Assembly: GCA_020059425.1 (NCBI GenBank)
Contig: JAGVCD010000188.1
Location: forward strand, 1-6,318
Direction: 5' to 3'
DNA length: 6,318 nt
Source: Chamaesiphon sp.
GTDB lineage: Bacteria; Cyanobacteriota; Cyanobacteriia; Cyanobacteriales; Chamaesiphonaceae
The notes beneath the pieces were generated by a model. It was not told where the DNA came from. It searched no databases and worked only from the letters and a program-made list of their open reading frames with translations. Made by a program: the position numbers and the translations under genes. Positions 5,828 through 6,318 of the stretch are shown one piece after another; within the stretch, counting starts at the first letter, position 1, and the number at the start of each line of letters is the position of its first letter.

Positions 5828-6318
5828 GTGAAAACAACCAAAATTCGGTCTCGTTTATTTCAGGGGATTCTACCTTGGAGACCAGCTTCGATCGGCAACG
5901 ATATCATGGCAGGTATGGTACTGGCAGCGATCGGTATTCCGGAGGTGATGGGATACACCAAGATTGCTGGCACCCCGATCGCCACCGGCATGTATACGCT
6001 CCTGCTGCCAGCTATTATTTTTGCCATCCTGGGTTCTTCGCGCCATTTAGTGGTTGCCGCTGACTCCGCCACGGCGGCGATTTTGGCCGCTGGATTGTCT
6101 GATTTGGCTCCCATGGGCAGTCCTCACTATTTGGCATTAGCTGGCTTGATCGCCATCTTGGTCGCCGGATTATTACTGTTAGCCCGCCTGTTTCGGCTGG
6201 GCTTTCTGGCCGATTTTTTGTCACGAACTGTATTAATCGGTTTCTTGACTGGGGTGGGTATGCAAGTAGCGATCGGTCAATTGCCGGGATTACTCGATCT
6301 CCAAGATGTTGGACACCA
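5828..6318 (+). CDS. SulP/SLC26-family inorganic anion transporter (3' end cut by window edge)
   Basis: N-terminal 163 residues of a multi-helix inner-membrane transporter. The order is typical of SulP: LPW near residue 15-17, then NDIMAGMVLAAIGIPEVMGY (24-43, first helix with the conserved Pro), AGTP(I)ATGMYTLLLPAIIFA (47-67), the GSSRHLVVAADSATAAIL loop (69-86) and LGFLADFLSRTVLIGFLTGV (124-143). Members carry sulfate, bicarbonate or related anions; the substrate cannot be told here, and the sequence does not resemble the N-terminus of the cyanobacterial bicarbonate carrier BicA as I recall it. The C-terminal STAS domain, if any, lies outside. The start is taken as GTG at 5828: an in-frame stop at 5810-5812 leaves no ATG upstream, and the first internal ATG (5906) falls inside the first helix. 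No clear ribosome binding site. It diverges from glmM, with no obvious functional link. Confidence 0.92.
   Translation, partial: MKTTKIRSRLFQGILPWRPASIGNDIMAGMVLAAIGIPEVMGYTKIAGTPIATGMYTLLLPAIIFAILGSSRHLVVAADSATAAILAAGLSDLAPMGSPHYLALAGLIAILVAGLLLLARLFRLGFLADFLSRTVLIGFLTGVGMQVAIGQLPGLLDLQDVGH

Noticed and set aside
5860..6224. Several open frames on both strands inside the SulP gene
   Set aside because: The plus-strand frame starting at 5828 gives a clear SulP N-terminus; the others are shadows of it.
1..6318. Previously undescribed defence, CRISPR or mobile system
   Set aside because: All long genes belong to known metabolic, signalling, transport or nucleoid types; no repeat-spacer array, transposase, integrase or toxin-antitoxin pair was seen.

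Overview
The window looks chromosomal and most likely cyanobacterial. The evidence is a membrane protein fusing an N-terminal CHASE2 sensor to a C-terminal Ser/Thr protein kinase, a layout typical of cyanobacteria; 16 copies of the hexamer CGATCG in 6.3 kb, the core of the cyanobacterial HIP1 element; start sites without strong Shine-Dalgarno sequences; and a Lys/Ala/Pro-rich histone-H1-like protein. Genus cannot be told from the sequence. No tRNA, rRNA, CRISPR array, insertion sequence or phage gene was seen.

Layout. Positions 1-2753, minus strand: a glucosamine-6-phosphate deaminase-type gene (nagB-like, 2753 to 1908) whose stop overlaps the start of a CHASE2-kinase gene (1911 to beyond the left edge) in an ATGA junction, so the two almost certainly form one transcription unit. 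Positions 2754-3154: a 401-bp AT-rich divergent intergenic region with inverted repeats and a candidate promoter. Positions 3155-4114, plus strand: a 319-residue nucleoid-type protein with basic repeat tails, a central coiled coil and a globular C-terminal domain. Positions 4115-4214: a strong terminator between convergent genes. Positions 4215-5597, minus strand: glmM, phosphoglucosamine mutase. Positions 5598-5827: a divergent intergenic region with a possible 30-residue hydrophobic small ORF and a hairpin. Positions 5828 to the right edge, plus strand: the start of a SulP/SLC26-family anion transporter.

How the genes relate. NagB and GlmM both use glucosamine-6-phosphate: NagB would return it to fructose-6-phosphate plus ammonia, while GlmM commits it to UDP-GlcNAc and cell-wall synthesis. 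Coupling nagB to a membrane sensor kinase hints at a link between amino-sugar or envelope state and signalling, but that is inference. The most interesting items are the nagB-kinase overlap, the altered catalytic motif in the NagB-like protein, the three-part architecture of the histone-like protein, the possible micro-membrane-protein before glmM, and a HIP1-like repeat whose full octamer is absent.
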